From: Microbispora sp. H13382
GTDB taxonomy: Bacteria; Actinomycetota; Actinomycetes; Streptosporangiales; Streptosporangiaceae
Length of the DNA: 64,000 nt
Direction of reading: 5' to 3'
NCBI RefSeq assembly: GCF_014161445.1
Contig: NZ_JABBXA010000021.1
Coordinates: 1 to 64,000 of the forward strand
Shown: positions 16,395 through 24,728 of the stretch, one piece after another
Numbering within the stretch: position 1 is the first letter of the stretch
How the letters are laid out: every line of letters starts with the position of its first letter
Translations under genes and position numbers: made by a program
The notes under the pieces: generated by a model
Told to the model about the DNA's origin: nothing
What the model saw: only the letters and a program-made list of their open reading frames with translations
The model's database searches: none

Positions 16395-16487
16395 GCCTTG
16401 ACCTCTCCCCTCCCGAAGGGAGGGGATTCCGGCCGTCGCCGACATCGGGGCGCGAACTTCTCCGCCGGGCACGGACTCCAACAGGAC

Positions 16488-17012
16488 ATGAAGCTCACGA
16501 CCTCGCTCCGTGTTGTCCTCCCCGCCGTCGCGGCCACCGCGTTGGTCTCCGCCGCGGCGCTGCCCGCCGACGCGGCCGCCATGCCGAAGTTCGCCAAGCC
16601 CAAGGTCTTCGGCACGTCGTTCCAGACCGACCCCCGTCACGACTTCACCAAGCACATCTCGCCCCGGCATGACGGCATCCTGCGGGGCTGGGTCACGTAT
16701 TACCGGTCCGGTAGGGCGGAATATGAGCCGATCAAGTGGGTGAAGGACACGACCGGCCACACGGAGGGGCACTTCGAGGGCCCTGCCGAGGGTGACGTCA
16801 TGGCCTACGCCTCTCCCCTGGCGAAGAACGTCGTGTTCTACAGCGCCACCGGGTGCAAGGGCACCACGGTGACGGTGAAGAACGACAGTCTCGGGTCGAA
16901 GCGGTGCTCACGGAGCGTGCTGATTCCCCGGATGAAGGCCGGCCATCGCCCGGCGCTCATCACCGTCTACCGCGGCAAGATCGTCAAAGTTCAGGAGATC
17001 TACACCCCCTGA
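16488..17012 (+). CDS. secreted protein of unknown function
   Basis: A 174-residue protein with a clear Sec signal (MKLTTSLRVVLPAVAATALV, cleavage probably after ADAAA near residue 31). The mature part is small, basic and beta-rich, with two Cys (about residues 122 and 138) that could form a disulphide. I recognise no family. It is divergent from DUF72 copy 1 across 93 bases and followed 74 bases on by the TetR gene. Confidence 0.7.
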   Translation: MKLTTSLRVVLPAVAATALVSAAALPADAAAMPKFAKPKVFGTSFQTDPRHDFTKHISPRHDGILRGWVTYYRSGRAEYEPIKWVKDTTGHTEGHFEGPAEGDVMAYASPLAKNVVFYSATGCKGTTVTVKNDSLGSKRCSRSVLIPRMKAGHRPALITVYRGKIVKVQEIYTP

Positions 17013-17086
17013 GCGACCCCGCCGATCGCGGACGGCTGGACCCGCCTGCGGCGGCGCAGATGAGAGGCACTCACCATAATGAGGGG

Positions 17087-17767
17087 ATGTCAACGCCGCG
17101 GCAGCGCTACCGGGACCAGGTCCGTTCGGAGATCAAGCAGATCGCGCTCGTCCAGATCGGCGAGGGCGGGGCGGCGGCGCTCAGCCTGAACGCGGTGGCG
17201 AAGCAGCTCGGCGTCACCGGCCCGGCGATCTACAAGTACTTCCGCAGCCGCGACGACCTGCTGACCGAGCTGATCCTGGAGGGCTTCGACGAGGTCGGCG
17301 CGGCCGTACGCGCCGCCGTACGGGAAGGGTCGCCGCGGGAGCGGCTGCACGCGCTGGCCCGGGCCTTCCGCGGATGGGCCGTGGCCAACCCGCACCTGTT
17401 CCAGTTGCTGGCGGGCACCCCCTCACCCGGCTACCAGGCGCCCCCGGAGAGCGTGCTGCGGGCCCGCGACGTGCTCGGGCCCTTCCTTCCGGTGTTCGCC
17501 GGGGGACGCTGCCGTCCGGGAGCCGAAGGGCTGCGGGACCAGATGCTGCGGTGGGTGGAGCGGACCCCGGCGGTGGCCGAGTGGGTGCGGGCGTTCGCCC
17601 CGGAGGGGGACCCGGCGACCGCTCTCGCCGGAACCCTGATGGCCTGGGCCCAGCTCCAGGGCGTGGTGAGCCTGGAGGTCCAGGGGCAGTTCGCCGGCAT
17701 GGGCCACGACGGGTCCACCCTGCTCGCCGCCTGCGTGGACGGCCTCGCCGACATGATGGATCTGTAG
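17087..17767 (+). CDS. TetR-family regulator
   Basis: A 226-residue TetR repressor. The helix-turn-helix is at about residues 33-54 (LSLNAVAKQLGVTGPAIYKYF), with the usual FRSRDDLLTELI after it; the C-terminal domain from about residue 85 is of the WHG/TetR_C_33 sort (RAFRGWAVANPHLFQLLAG). ATG 17087 is preceded by GAGGGG. The leader is short and includes CATAAT, a possible -10 box. The aldo/keto reductase 80 bases downstream is a plausible target. Ligand unknown. Confidence 0.9.
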   Translation: MSTPRQRYRDQVRSEIKQIALVQIGEGGAAALSLNAVAKQLGVTGPAIYKYFRSRDDLLTELILEGFDEVGAAVRAAVREGSPRERLHALARAFRGWAVANPHLFQLLAGTPSPGYQAPPESVLRARDVLGPFLPVFAGGRCRPGAEGLRDQMLRWVERTPAVAEWVRAFAPEGDPATALAGTLMAWAQLQGVVSLEVQGQFAGMGHDGSTLLAACVDGLADMMDL

Positions 17768-17847
17768 GCGGCCTGTTCCGAGCGCCCGCGTCCGCCCTCC
17801 TCCTCCCTGCTTCGGCCGGCTCACCAGTTTTGTGACACTCTGCAGGG

Positions 17848-18744
17848 ATGGGTGGGGACAGAATCGGCGCGGCGGCTGCGGGCACCTGGAAGCTCGGCGA
17901 CCTCGCGGTCAACCGGATGGGATTCGGCGCCATGCGCCTGACGGGCAGCGCGGCCTTCGACCTCGGCACGCCGAGCGACCGCGAGCGGTCGATCGCGGTG
18001 CTGCGGCGCGCCGTCGAGCTCGGCGTGAACCACATCGACACGGCCGCGTTCTACTTCTCCCGGCTGCGCTCGGCCAACGAGCTGATCAACCGGGCGCTCG
18101 CGCCGTACCCGGACGACCTGGTCGTCGCCACCAAGGTGGGCCCGGGGCGGGATCCGTCCGGCGAATGGCTGCCGTTCGCCCGGCCGGACCAGCTGCGCGG
18201 CCAGGTCGAGGAGAACCTGCGCCAGCTCGGCCGTGACCACCTCGACCTGGTGTACCTGCGCCAGCCGGGGCTCGACTCGATCGCCGAGCACTTCGGCGCC
18301 CTCGCCGAGCTGCGCGAGGCCGGGCTCGTCCGGCACCTCGGGATCTCCAACATCCGGCCCGCGCACCTCGCGCAGGCCCAGGCGATCGCGCCCGTGGTGA
18401 GCGTGCAGAACCGGTACGGCGTGGGCGCGACGCGGAGCCGCGAGCTGCTGCGCACCTGTGGGGAGCAGGGCATCGCCTTCGTGCCGTTCTACGCGATCGC
18501 CGGCGACGGCCGTGAGGCGGGTGCGAGCGGCACGGACCAGGAGGAGGTGCTCGCCGTGGCTCGCGCGCACGGGGCGACGCCCGCGCAGGTGCGGCTGGCC
18601 TGGACGCTCCGGCAGGGACCGCACGTCCTGTCCATCCCGGGCACCGGCGACCCCGATCACCTGGCCGAGAACGTGGCCGCCGCCGCACTGCGCCTCACGG
18701 ACGAGGACATGGCCCGCCTGGACGCGCTCACCGAGGCCGCCTGA
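17848..18744 (+). CDS. aldo/keto reductase
   Basis: A 298-residue TIM-barrel oxidoreductase of the AKR family. Catalytic Asp and Tyr lie in NHIDTAAFYF (about residues 63-72); the lysine is in VVATKVGPGRD; the C-terminal NADPH site reads LSIPGTGDPDHLAENV. It reduces aldehydes or ketones in the cytosol with NADPH. The presumed catalytic His following LDLVYLRQPG is replaced by glutamine (family usually has LHRPD/VHRPD), so activity or substrate preference may be altered. Codirectional with the TetR gene. Confidence 0.9.
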   Translation: MGGDRIGAAAAGTWKLGDLAVNRMGFGAMRLTGSAAFDLGTPSDRERSIAVLRRAVELGVNHIDTAAFYFSRLRSANELINRALAPYPDDLVVATKVGPGRDPSGEWLPFARPDQLRGQVEENLRQLGRDHLDLVYLRQPGLDSIAEHFGALAELREAGLVRHLGISNIRPAHLAQAQAIAPVVSVQNRYGVGATRSRELLRTCGEQGIAFVPFYAIAGDGREAGASGTDQEEVLAVARAHGATPAQVRLAWTLRQGPHVLSIPGTGDPDHLAENVAAAALRLTDEDMARLDALTEAA

Positions 18745-19074
18745 CCGGCTCGTACGTGCCGGAGGCGGGACCGGCGGGGACGTCGGGCCGCGCGCCCCCG
18801 GCCGAGTGGGTTCAGCTGGTCCTTTTCACGACGCCGTGAACGACGTCCGGAGAATCGGTCGAGAAGTAGATTCTCCGCACCGCCCTTTTCCCCGTCCCCG
18901 GAAGGTCGACGTTCACGGGGGGATCGAGTTCGATGCGGACGTTGACGATTCACCTGCCGGGATAATTTCGCGACGGGATGCTGTCGCTTACGGCCGTGGA
19001 TCGCCTGTTTCACGCGGGCCTTCTGAGATCATTCCAGCACCGGATTTCGCCGGTGACTTGGAAAGGGAGACCGG
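18745..19074 (+). other. 330-base intergenic stretch with a possible promoter
   Basis: No gene is visible. TTGACG (18942-18947) followed after 15 bases by TAATTT (18963-18968) is the only promoter-like signal; its spacing is short. It would serve the PAP2-like gene at 19075. A long AT-richer part (about 18830-18970) sets it off from the flanks. Confidence 0.4.
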
Positions 19075-19704
19075 GTGGCTTCGGCGGGTCGCGGCGGCAT
19101 GCGAGCAGGTCGTCAGGGGGACAGGGAGGAGAACCGGGTCGCCCGGGGGCTGACCGAGGTCTTCGCGCCCGCGCACATCGTCATGGGGCTGCCGCTGGTG
19201 GTGGGCGCGGTCACCGGCGGTTGGGCGGGCGCCGCCTGGGGTGCGCTGACCGCGGCCCTGTGCGGAGGGATTCCCCTCGGGGTGCTGCTGGCGGGCGTCC
19301 GGTCGGGCCGCTTCGGCGACAAGCACGTCAGGGACCGTGCCCAGCGGCCGAAACTGATCGGCCTGATCGTCGTCCTGGTGGTCACCGCGCTGGCCCTGAT
19401 GGTCATGCTCGGTGCCCCGCGCCTGATGGTCGCCGGCGTGACCGCCATGCTCGCCACGCTGGCCGTGACCGGCCCGGTCACGCTCTGGTGGAAGATCAGT
19501 TTCCACACGGCGGTGGCGGCGGGCGGCGTGGTGATGCTCGCATGGGTCCTGCCACCGGTTCCGGTCTACGCGGCCGGCGCCGTGCTGGTCTCGGCGCTGG
19601 CCTGGTCCCGGGTGGTCATCCGCGATCACACCGCGGCCCAGACCGTCGCGGGAGCCGCGGCAGGCGGCGCCGCGACGTGGCTCACCCTCGCCGTCCTCCT
19701 CTGA
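19075..19704 (+). CDS. PAP2-like integral membrane protein
   Basis: A 209-residue protein with about six membrane helices. It looks like a phosphatidic-acid-phosphatase (PAP2) relative: a His in the KISFHTAVAAGGV helix start and SRVVIRDHTAAQTVAG near the C-terminus, matching the SRxxxxxH pattern of the third PAP2 motif. The first motif is not clear (KHVRDRAQRPKL is a candidate), so catalysis is uncertain. If active it would dephosphorylate lipid-linked phosphates at the membrane. GTG start at 19075 after GGGAGACCGG. Followed convergently by the acyltransferase. Confidence 0.7.
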   Translation: MASAGRGGMRAGRQGDREENRVARGLTEVFAPAHIVMGLPLVVGAVTGGWAGAAWGALTAALCGGIPLGVLLAGVRSGRFGDKHVRDRAQRPKLIGLIVVLVVTALALMVMLGAPRLMVAGVTAMLATLAVTGPVTLWWKISFHTAVAAGGVVMLAWVLPPVPVYAAGAVLVSALAWSRVVIRDHTAAQTVAGAAAGGAATWLTLAVLL

Positions 19705-19720
19705 CCGCGGGCGCCGGGGC

Positions 19721-20878
19721 TCACGCGCCGTCCGGCAGGCGCCCCCGCTCACCCCTCAGGGCTCCGCCGCGCGTGGTGTTCAGGCGGCGGCCGAGGCGCT
19801 GGCCGGGGGCCTCCACGAGCCGGTACGCCACGAGGCCGAGGACCAGCAGGGCGAGGAAGAACACCGGCAGGTTCGGGACGACCCGCAGCAGGAGCGGGTG
19901 CAGCAGATACAGGGAGAAGCTGATCACCCCGAGGTACGCGAGCCACCGGGGGAACGACCGGTGCCGCAGCGCGAACACGAGCACGAAGAACCCGGCCGCC
20001 AGCAGGACCGCCGAGGCCCAGGCGGGCTCGCGCGCCACCAGGACGCCGCAGGCGAGGACCGTCAGCAGGGCGGTGACGGCCCACCTCCACCGGAGCATGC
20101 CCCGCTCCGCGCGGTGGACGGCCGTACCGGCGAACATCATGGCCGCGATGACCAGCCCCTGTCCGGCGCCGATCCTGCTGCCGAGGACGACCAGGGCCAG
20201 GCCGAGAAGGCCGCCGATCACCGCGGCCGCCGTCCTGAGACGCCCGCTCGCGAGCATGGTCACGGCGATGACCAGGACCACCGCGACGCCCAGGATCGCG
20301 GCGGCCAGGTCCGCGCCTCCGTTGATCGTCGCGTGGGGCATGAGCAGCCCGAGCGGCACGGCCGCCACCGCGAGGACCACGGCGATCGGCGCCGGCCTGT
20401 GCGCCTGCCGTACGGCGAACAGTCCCGCCGTCATCAGGTAGAACGCCATCTCGTACGACAGCGTCCACATCACGCCGATCACCGAGGGGACACCGAGGAG
20501 TTCCTGCAGCATCGTGAGGTTGGCCAGCGCGACGAGCGGCGGCGGCCGGCTGTCGAGGCCCGGGGACGTCTCGAACACCCCGGCGTACGCGAGGAGCAGC
20601 GCGAGGGCGAGCGCGGCGAGCAGCAGCGGGAGGAGCCGGAAGGCCCGGCCGGTCCAGAAGGCCCGAAGGTCGCCCCGCCGCTCCAGCGAGGCCGGGATGA
20701 TGTATCCGCTGACCAGGAAGAACACGAAGACGCCCCAGGTGCCGACGTCGACCCTGCGGTCGACCTCCGCCCAGACGGCCGGGACGAAGGTCCAGGCCGA
20801 GTGGTGCAGCGCCACGGCCGGAGCGGCGACCCCCCGTAAGGCGTCCAGCCATGCCAGCCGGGAGCGGTTTGATGCCAT
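19721..20878 (-). CDS. acyltransferase-3 membrane protein (OafA/YrhL-type)
   Basis: A 385-residue protein with about ten membrane helices. The N-terminal helix contains WLDALRGVAAPAVALHHSAW, with the family His pair, followed by WGVFVFFLVSGYIIPASL, the usual SGF-type loop. The family transfers acyl groups from cytosolic acyl-CoA to extracytoplasmic sugars or lipids. No glycan gene neighbours it, so the acceptor is unknown. Start at ATG 20878; it is 42 bases downstream of the kinase gene on the same strand and could be cotranscribed. Confidence 0.88.
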   Translation of the reverse strand: MASNRSRLAWLDALRGVAAPAVALHHSAWTFVPAVWAEVDRRVDVGTWGVFVFFLVSGYIIPASLERRGDLRAFWTGRAFRLLPLLLAALALALLLAYAGVFETSPGLDSRPPPLVALANLTMLQELLGVPSVIGVMWTLSYEMAFYLMTAGLFAVRQAHRPAPIAVVLAVAAVPLGLLMPHATINGGADLAAAILGVAVVLVIAVTMLASGRLRTAAAVIGGLLGLALVVLGSRIGAGQGLVIAAMMFAGTAVHRAERGMLRWRWAVTALLTVLACGVLVAREPAWASAVLLAAGFFVLVFALRHRSFPRWLAYLGVISFSLYLLHPLLLRVVPNLPVFFLALLVLGLVAYRLVEAPGQRLGRRLNTTRGGALRGERGRLPDGA

Positions 20879-20920
20879 TCAGGTGACTTTAGGTGATAAA
20901 TGGGGACGTGCTCCCCCGGG

Positions 20921-22534
20921 TCAACCCGCCTTGTGGACGCTGAAATCGTCGAACGAGACGGTGACCACGCCGCTACCGGCCTCGGGCACGCGAGCGAGGA
21001 CCCCCGCCTGGTTGTGCGGGCCGGACGGCAGTGGGTGTGCGTCCTCGGCGTCGAGAGCGCGCGTGCCGTCGACCCAGAACGTCAGGCGGGAGCCCCGGCA
21101 GGCGGCCTGGAGGCGCACCGCGCGCCCGGCGCGCGGCAGGGCCGCCTTCACCGGCGGCGCGACGTCGAGACGCGTGCCCCCGGACTGCCGCACGACGCGG
21201 GCGGTGCCGTCGAGGCCGAGCAGGAACGCGTACCCGCTGGGGACGTCCTCGTCCCACCGGCACAGGAGCCCGAAGCCGCCCTGTCCCGGGCCCTCCCGCA
21301 GCTCGGCCGTCACGCCGACCAGCACGTCGCGTCCGGCCGCGGCGTCGGTCTTGGCGGGCACGGGCGACAGTGCCGTGTTGACCGGGCCGGAGCGGTCGGC
21401 GCGGACCGTGTAGACGCCGCGCTCGATCTCGTAGCCGCGCGTCGTGCGCTGGTCGCCGGCCGCGCCGGGGTCGAAGGTGTAGCCGTCCCAGTTGCCCCGC
21501 TCGCCGAAGTCGTCGCCGTACAGCAGGCTCCCGCCCGCGGGAACCGCCTCGCCGCCGCGGGACGCGTACAGGAGGAGGACCCCGCCCGCGACGAGCACGG
21601 CCGTCACGCCCGCCACGAGCCCCGCGGCCCACCGCCGCCGCGGGCCGGTCCCGGGGACCTCCGTACGCACCGGATCGGCCGGCCGGGTGGCGGCCGTGGC
21701 GGCGTCGCCGCCGGTGAGGGCACGCAGCAGGCCGGAGGCGGCGGGCCGGGCGGCGGGATCCTTCGCCAGGCATGCCTCCAGCAGCGGGCGAAGGTCGGCG
21801 GGCACGCCGGACAGGTCGGGGTCACGGGCCGAGATGGCCATCAGGATGGCCGGGACGGTCGGCCCGGCGAAGGGCAGGCGCCCGGTCGCGGCGTACGCGA
21901 TCGTCACGGCCCAGCTGAACACGTCGGAGGGAGGACCGGGCCGCTGCCCGGCGAGCTGCTCGGGAGCGATGAAGGCGGGCGTGCCCGCCATGCCGCCCCC
22001 GCTGACGGTGTGGTCGGCGGCGCTCGCGATGCCGAAGTCGATGACCACGGGCCCCTCGGGGCCGAGGATCACGTTGCCCGGCTTGAAGTCGCGGTGCACG
22101 ATCCCGGCCCGGTGGATCGCGGCGAGGGACGTCAGCGTGGCGACGGCGAGGCGGTGGAGCCCGCTGCCCGTACGCGGGCCGTCCTCGGCGACCGCCGTCG
22201 CCAGCGAGGGCCCGGGGATGTACTCGGTGACGATGTACGGCCGCCCGTGATGGGACCCGGCGTCGAGCACGCGGGCCGTGCAGAAGGGGGCGAGCCTGCG
22301 GGCCGTCTCCGCCTCCCGCAGGAAGCGGCGGCGGCTCGTGGCGTCCATGGCGGCCCTGGCGTGCAGCACCTTGATCGCGACCTGGGCTCCCGAGGTGTCC
22401 CGTGCGAGGTAGACGGTGCCCTGGCCGCCCTCGCCGAGGACGCCGACGAGCCGGTGGTCGCCGATCCGCTCGGGATCACCGGGGTCGAGGGGGTGCGGCG
22501 GCACGACGCGGTTCGTCACGCGCGGCGGCCGCAC
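20921..22534 (-). CDS. membrane Ser/Thr protein kinase with extracellular jelly-roll domain
   Basis: About 537 residues. The kinase domain comes first: Gly-loop GEGGQGTVYLA, VAIK Lys in AIKVLHARA, catalytic loop HRDFKPGNV and DFG in VIDFGIAS. A single membrane helix follows (GLVAGVTAVLVAGGVLLLY), then an extracytoplasmic domain of about 190 residues beginning LYGDDFGERGNWDGY, of LamG/jelly-roll character, probably a glycan or ligand sensor. The start is uncertain: GTG 22534 has GGAG eight bases upstream, ATG 22618 and GTG 22519 are alternatives. It lies next to the RiPP cluster but on the other strand; involvement is unproven. Confidence 0.88.
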   Translation of the reverse strand: MRPPRVTNRVVPPHPLDPGDPERIGDHRLVGVLGEGGQGTVYLARDTSGAQVAIKVLHARAAMDATSRRRFLREAETARRLAPFCTARVLDAGSHHGRPYIVTEYIPGPSLATAVAEDGPRTGSGLHRLAVATLTSLAAIHRAGIVHRDFKPGNVILGPEGPVVIDFGIASAADHTVSGGGMAGTPAFIAPEQLAGQRPGPPSDVFSWAVTIAYAATGRLPFAGPTVPAILMAISARDPDLSGVPADLRPLLEACLAKDPAARPAASGLLRALTGGDAATAATRPADPVRTEVPGTGPRRRWAAGLVAGVTAVLVAGGVLLLYASRGGEAVPAGGSLLYGDDFGERGNWDGYTFDPGAAGDQRTTRGYEIERGVYTVRADRSGPVNTALSPVPAKTDAAAGRDVLVGVTAELREGPGQGGFGLLCRWDEDVPSGYAFLLGLDGTARVVRQSGGTRLDVAPPVKAALPRAGRAVRLQAACRGSRLTFWVDGTRALDAEDAHPLPSGPHNQAGVLARVPEAGSGVVTVSFDDFSVHKAG

Positions 22535-22648
22535 GTGATCGGCTCCGGCCGTTCCCGCATTCGTCCCGCTCCCCCACGATGCCGTCGGTATGTCGATGAA
22601 CCAGGCGGATCCTGTCATATCCGGAGGTCACCCGGCAGCGAATCAGCC

Positions 22649-22837
22649 TCAACCGTCGCGGAAGGACAGGCCTCGCTCCTGCAGAGCCCGGCGAAGCATG
22701 GACACCGCCTTCGGCCCCATGCCGTGCAACGCGAGGATCTCGGCCTCGGTCGCCCGGGTGAGGTGCTCCAACTGGGTGTAACCGGCGTTCACCAGTGCCC
22801 GCGTGGCCGGAGCACTGGTCTTCGGCAGGTCCGTCAT
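22649..22837 (-). CDS. helix-hairpin-helix small protein
   Basis: A 62-residue protein MTDLPKTSAPATRALVNAGY... carrying one helix-hairpin-helix (about residues 31-45, LALHGMGPKAVSMLRRAL), like the C-terminal region of RNA polymerase alpha or DNA-binding HhH domains. Widespread in actinobacteria as stand-alone short proteins; it probably binds DNA or protein non-specifically. ATG 22837 follows GAGGAGAGGACCTG. The kinase gene is downstream on the same strand. Confidence 0.8.
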   Translation of the reverse strand: MTDLPKTSAPATRALVNAGYTQLEHLTRATEAEILALHGMGPKAVSMLRRALQERGLSFRDG

Positions 22838-23037
22838 CAGGTCCTCTCCTCGTATGCAGGCTCCCCGTCCGGCCGGGGGGCGTACGTCGCAGCCGGGCAG
22901 GCCCGCCACGGCGTCCGCGCAGTTCACTCCACATAACACGCGATTCACAAGTAAGTCTCAACCAGACGACAAGAGCCGTCGGGAGAAATGGACCCCGTCG
23001 CAGCGGTTCCAAGGGGCATGGAACGGGGGGGAACCAG

Positions 23038-24657
23038 ATGACAACGATCGTCAGCGACGGGGGCCGGACCCTGCTGATCCTCAACGCCGAGGACGGGACG
23101 GGCCGCCTGGAGCGCGAACTCGCCGGCCTGGGCTGGCACACGGGCAGGGCCGACCTGGCCGCGGGGGACCTTCCCGGCCTGGTGGAACGGCTCGCGGACC
23201 TGCTGGCCGCGCCGGGCAGCCCGGACCGCGCCGCGATCCTCGGATACGGCGAGGCGGGCCTGGCGGCGCTGGAGATCGCCGACCGCCACCCGGAGCGGGT
23301 CACCGCCGTGGTCGTCGTGGGCACGACGGACCACGACCTCGCCGGGGAGCTGTCCTGCCCGACGCTGACGCTGCCCGCCTCCGGGCGGGAGTCCGTGGTC
23401 TCGGCGGTCGTCCCTTTCCTGGCCGCGCTGGACGAGCAGGCGGAGGTTCCCCCGCACCTGCCCGCCACGCTCCGGCCGCTCACGCCGGCGCTGCTCAACG
23501 ACGCCGAACTGCTCGGGCGGTTCCGTGAGATCGGGCCGGTCCACCGGCTCAACGCGGAGGGCGCCGCGACGACCTGGATCCTGACCGGCCACGCGGCGTC
23601 CACCCGGACGCTCACCGACCCGCGCCTCGCCGGAGAGGTGGAGATCACCGCGGGGTTCCGGCTCCAGTCGGACGATCCGGCCCTCGCCCACAAGGGCGAT
23701 CTGGACCTCATCACGATCGACGGCCGGGAGCACGCCCGGCTGCGCCGGCTCATCGAGCGGCACCTCACCCCCGAGCGCGTCGCGGCGCTGCGCCCGCGGA
23801 TCCAGCGCGCGGCCGACGCGCTGCTCGACGCGATCCCCGCCGGGGAGGTGGTGGACTTCCTCCACGCGTTCGCCTACCCGCTGCCGGTCCTCGTGCTGTG
23901 CGAGCTGCTCGGCGTGCCGGAGGACCGGCGGGGCCAGATCCGCGAGTGGATCCTGGAGCGGCTGGTCACCCCGCCGCCGAGGGCGCACCCCGACATCGAC
24001 GAGCTCCTGCGGGACCTGATCGCGGCGCGGCGCGAGAGCCCGTCGGACGACCTGCTCGGCTGGGTCGTCGCGGCCGAGGGAGACGGCCTGGCGGAGGACG
24101 ACCTCGTGTCGGCGGCCAGGTTCCTCATGGTGAACGGGCACCGCGCCCCGACGACGGTGCTGGCGAGCGGTCTGGCCGCCCTGCTGAAGCGCCCGGAGCA
24201 GTGGGCCCGGCTCGTGGCCGAGCCCGCGCTGGTCGCCCCGGCGGTCGAGGAGCTGCTGCGGCTCGTCACGCCCTTCCCCGTCACCATCGCCCGTCAGGTG
24301 ACGGCCCCGATCGAGGTGGGAGGCACCCCGATCCCGAAGGGCGACCTGCTCGGCGCGTCCCTCGTGGCCGCCAACCGCGACCCGTCGTTCTTCCCCGACC
24401 CCGATCTGCTGGACGTCGGACGCCGGGACAACCCGCACCTCGCGTTCGGCCACGGCCACCACCACTGTCTCGGCGCGGACCTGGCCAGGGCCCAGCTGCG
24501 GATCGCCTTCGGCACGCTCGCGAGGCGCTTCCCCGGCGTCGAGCTCGCCCGCGACTCGCGGAGCCTGCACTACCGGCAGAGCAGCGTCCGCTACCTCCTC
24601 GGTCTGCCGGTCGTCCTGCGGCCGGACCCTCACGGGGAATTCGCCGCCGAAGCGTGA
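23038..24657 (+). CDS. cytochrome P450 with N-terminal alpha/beta-hydrolase-like extension
   Basis: A 539-residue fusion. Residues about 1-140 resemble half an alpha/beta-hydrolase, with GYGEAG where the nucleophile elbow GxSxG should be, so the serine is missing. Residues about 150-539 are a P450: DGREHARLRRLI (C-helix), ExxR in VEELLRL (K-helix) and haem Cys in FGHGHHHCLGADLA. The I-helix reads MVNGHRAPTTVLASG, lacking the usual acid-Thr pair (AGxE/DTT), which hints at non-standard oxygen activation or radical coupling. It is the first gene of the lanthipeptide cluster and probably oxidises or crosslinks the peptide, using ferredoxin from elsewhere. ATG 23038 follows a G-rich ribosome site. 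Confidence 0.9.
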   Translation: MTTIVSDGGRTLLILNAEDGTGRLERELAGLGWHTGRADLAAGDLPGLVERLADLLAAPGSPDRAAILGYGEAGLAALEIADRHPERVTAVVVVGTTDHDLAGELSCPTLTLPASGRESVVSAVVPFLAALDEQAEVPPHLPATLRPLTPALLNDAELLGRFREIGPVHRLNAEGAATTWILTGHAASTRTLTDPRLAGEVEITAGFRLQSDDPALAHKGDLDLITIDGREHARLRRLIERHLTPERVAALRPRIQRAADALLDAIPAGEVVDFLHAFAYPLPVLVLCELLGVPEDRRGQIREWILERLVTPPPRAHPDIDELLRDLIAARRESPSDDLLGWVVAAEGDGLAEDDLVSAARFLMVNGHRAPTTVLASGLAALLKRPEQWARLVAEPALVAPAVEELLRLVTPFPVTIARQVTAPIEVGGTPIPKGDLLGASLVAANRDPSFFPDPDLLDVGRRDNPHLAFGHGHHHCLGADLARAQLRIAFGTLARRFPGVELARDSRSLHYRQSSVRYLLGLPVVLRPDPHGEFAAEA

Positions 24658-24728
24658 GCCGCCACGCCCGTCTCCACGAACAGCAGTTCCCCACGTACGC
24701 CCTCAGCAGCCAGGAGCCGACCCGATGA
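24654..24728 (+). CDS. possible 24-codon ORF linking the P450 and LanKC genes
   Basis: GTG 24654 overlaps the P450 stop (GTGA) and the ORF stop overlaps the LanKC start (ATGA), so a ribosome could pass through all three frames. The 24-residue product ends QFPTYALSSQEPTR and has Ser/Thr but no Cys. It may be only a coupling peptide, or chance: the frame was open already in the P450 gene. No ribosome-binding site of its own is visible. Confidence 0.25.
   Translation: MSRHARLHEQQFPTYALSSQEPTR

Noticed and set aside
22538..22640. Kinase and HhH genes as parts of the RiPP cluster
   Set aside because: They are on the other strand, separated by a 200-base divergent region, and have no known role in lanthipeptide maturation.
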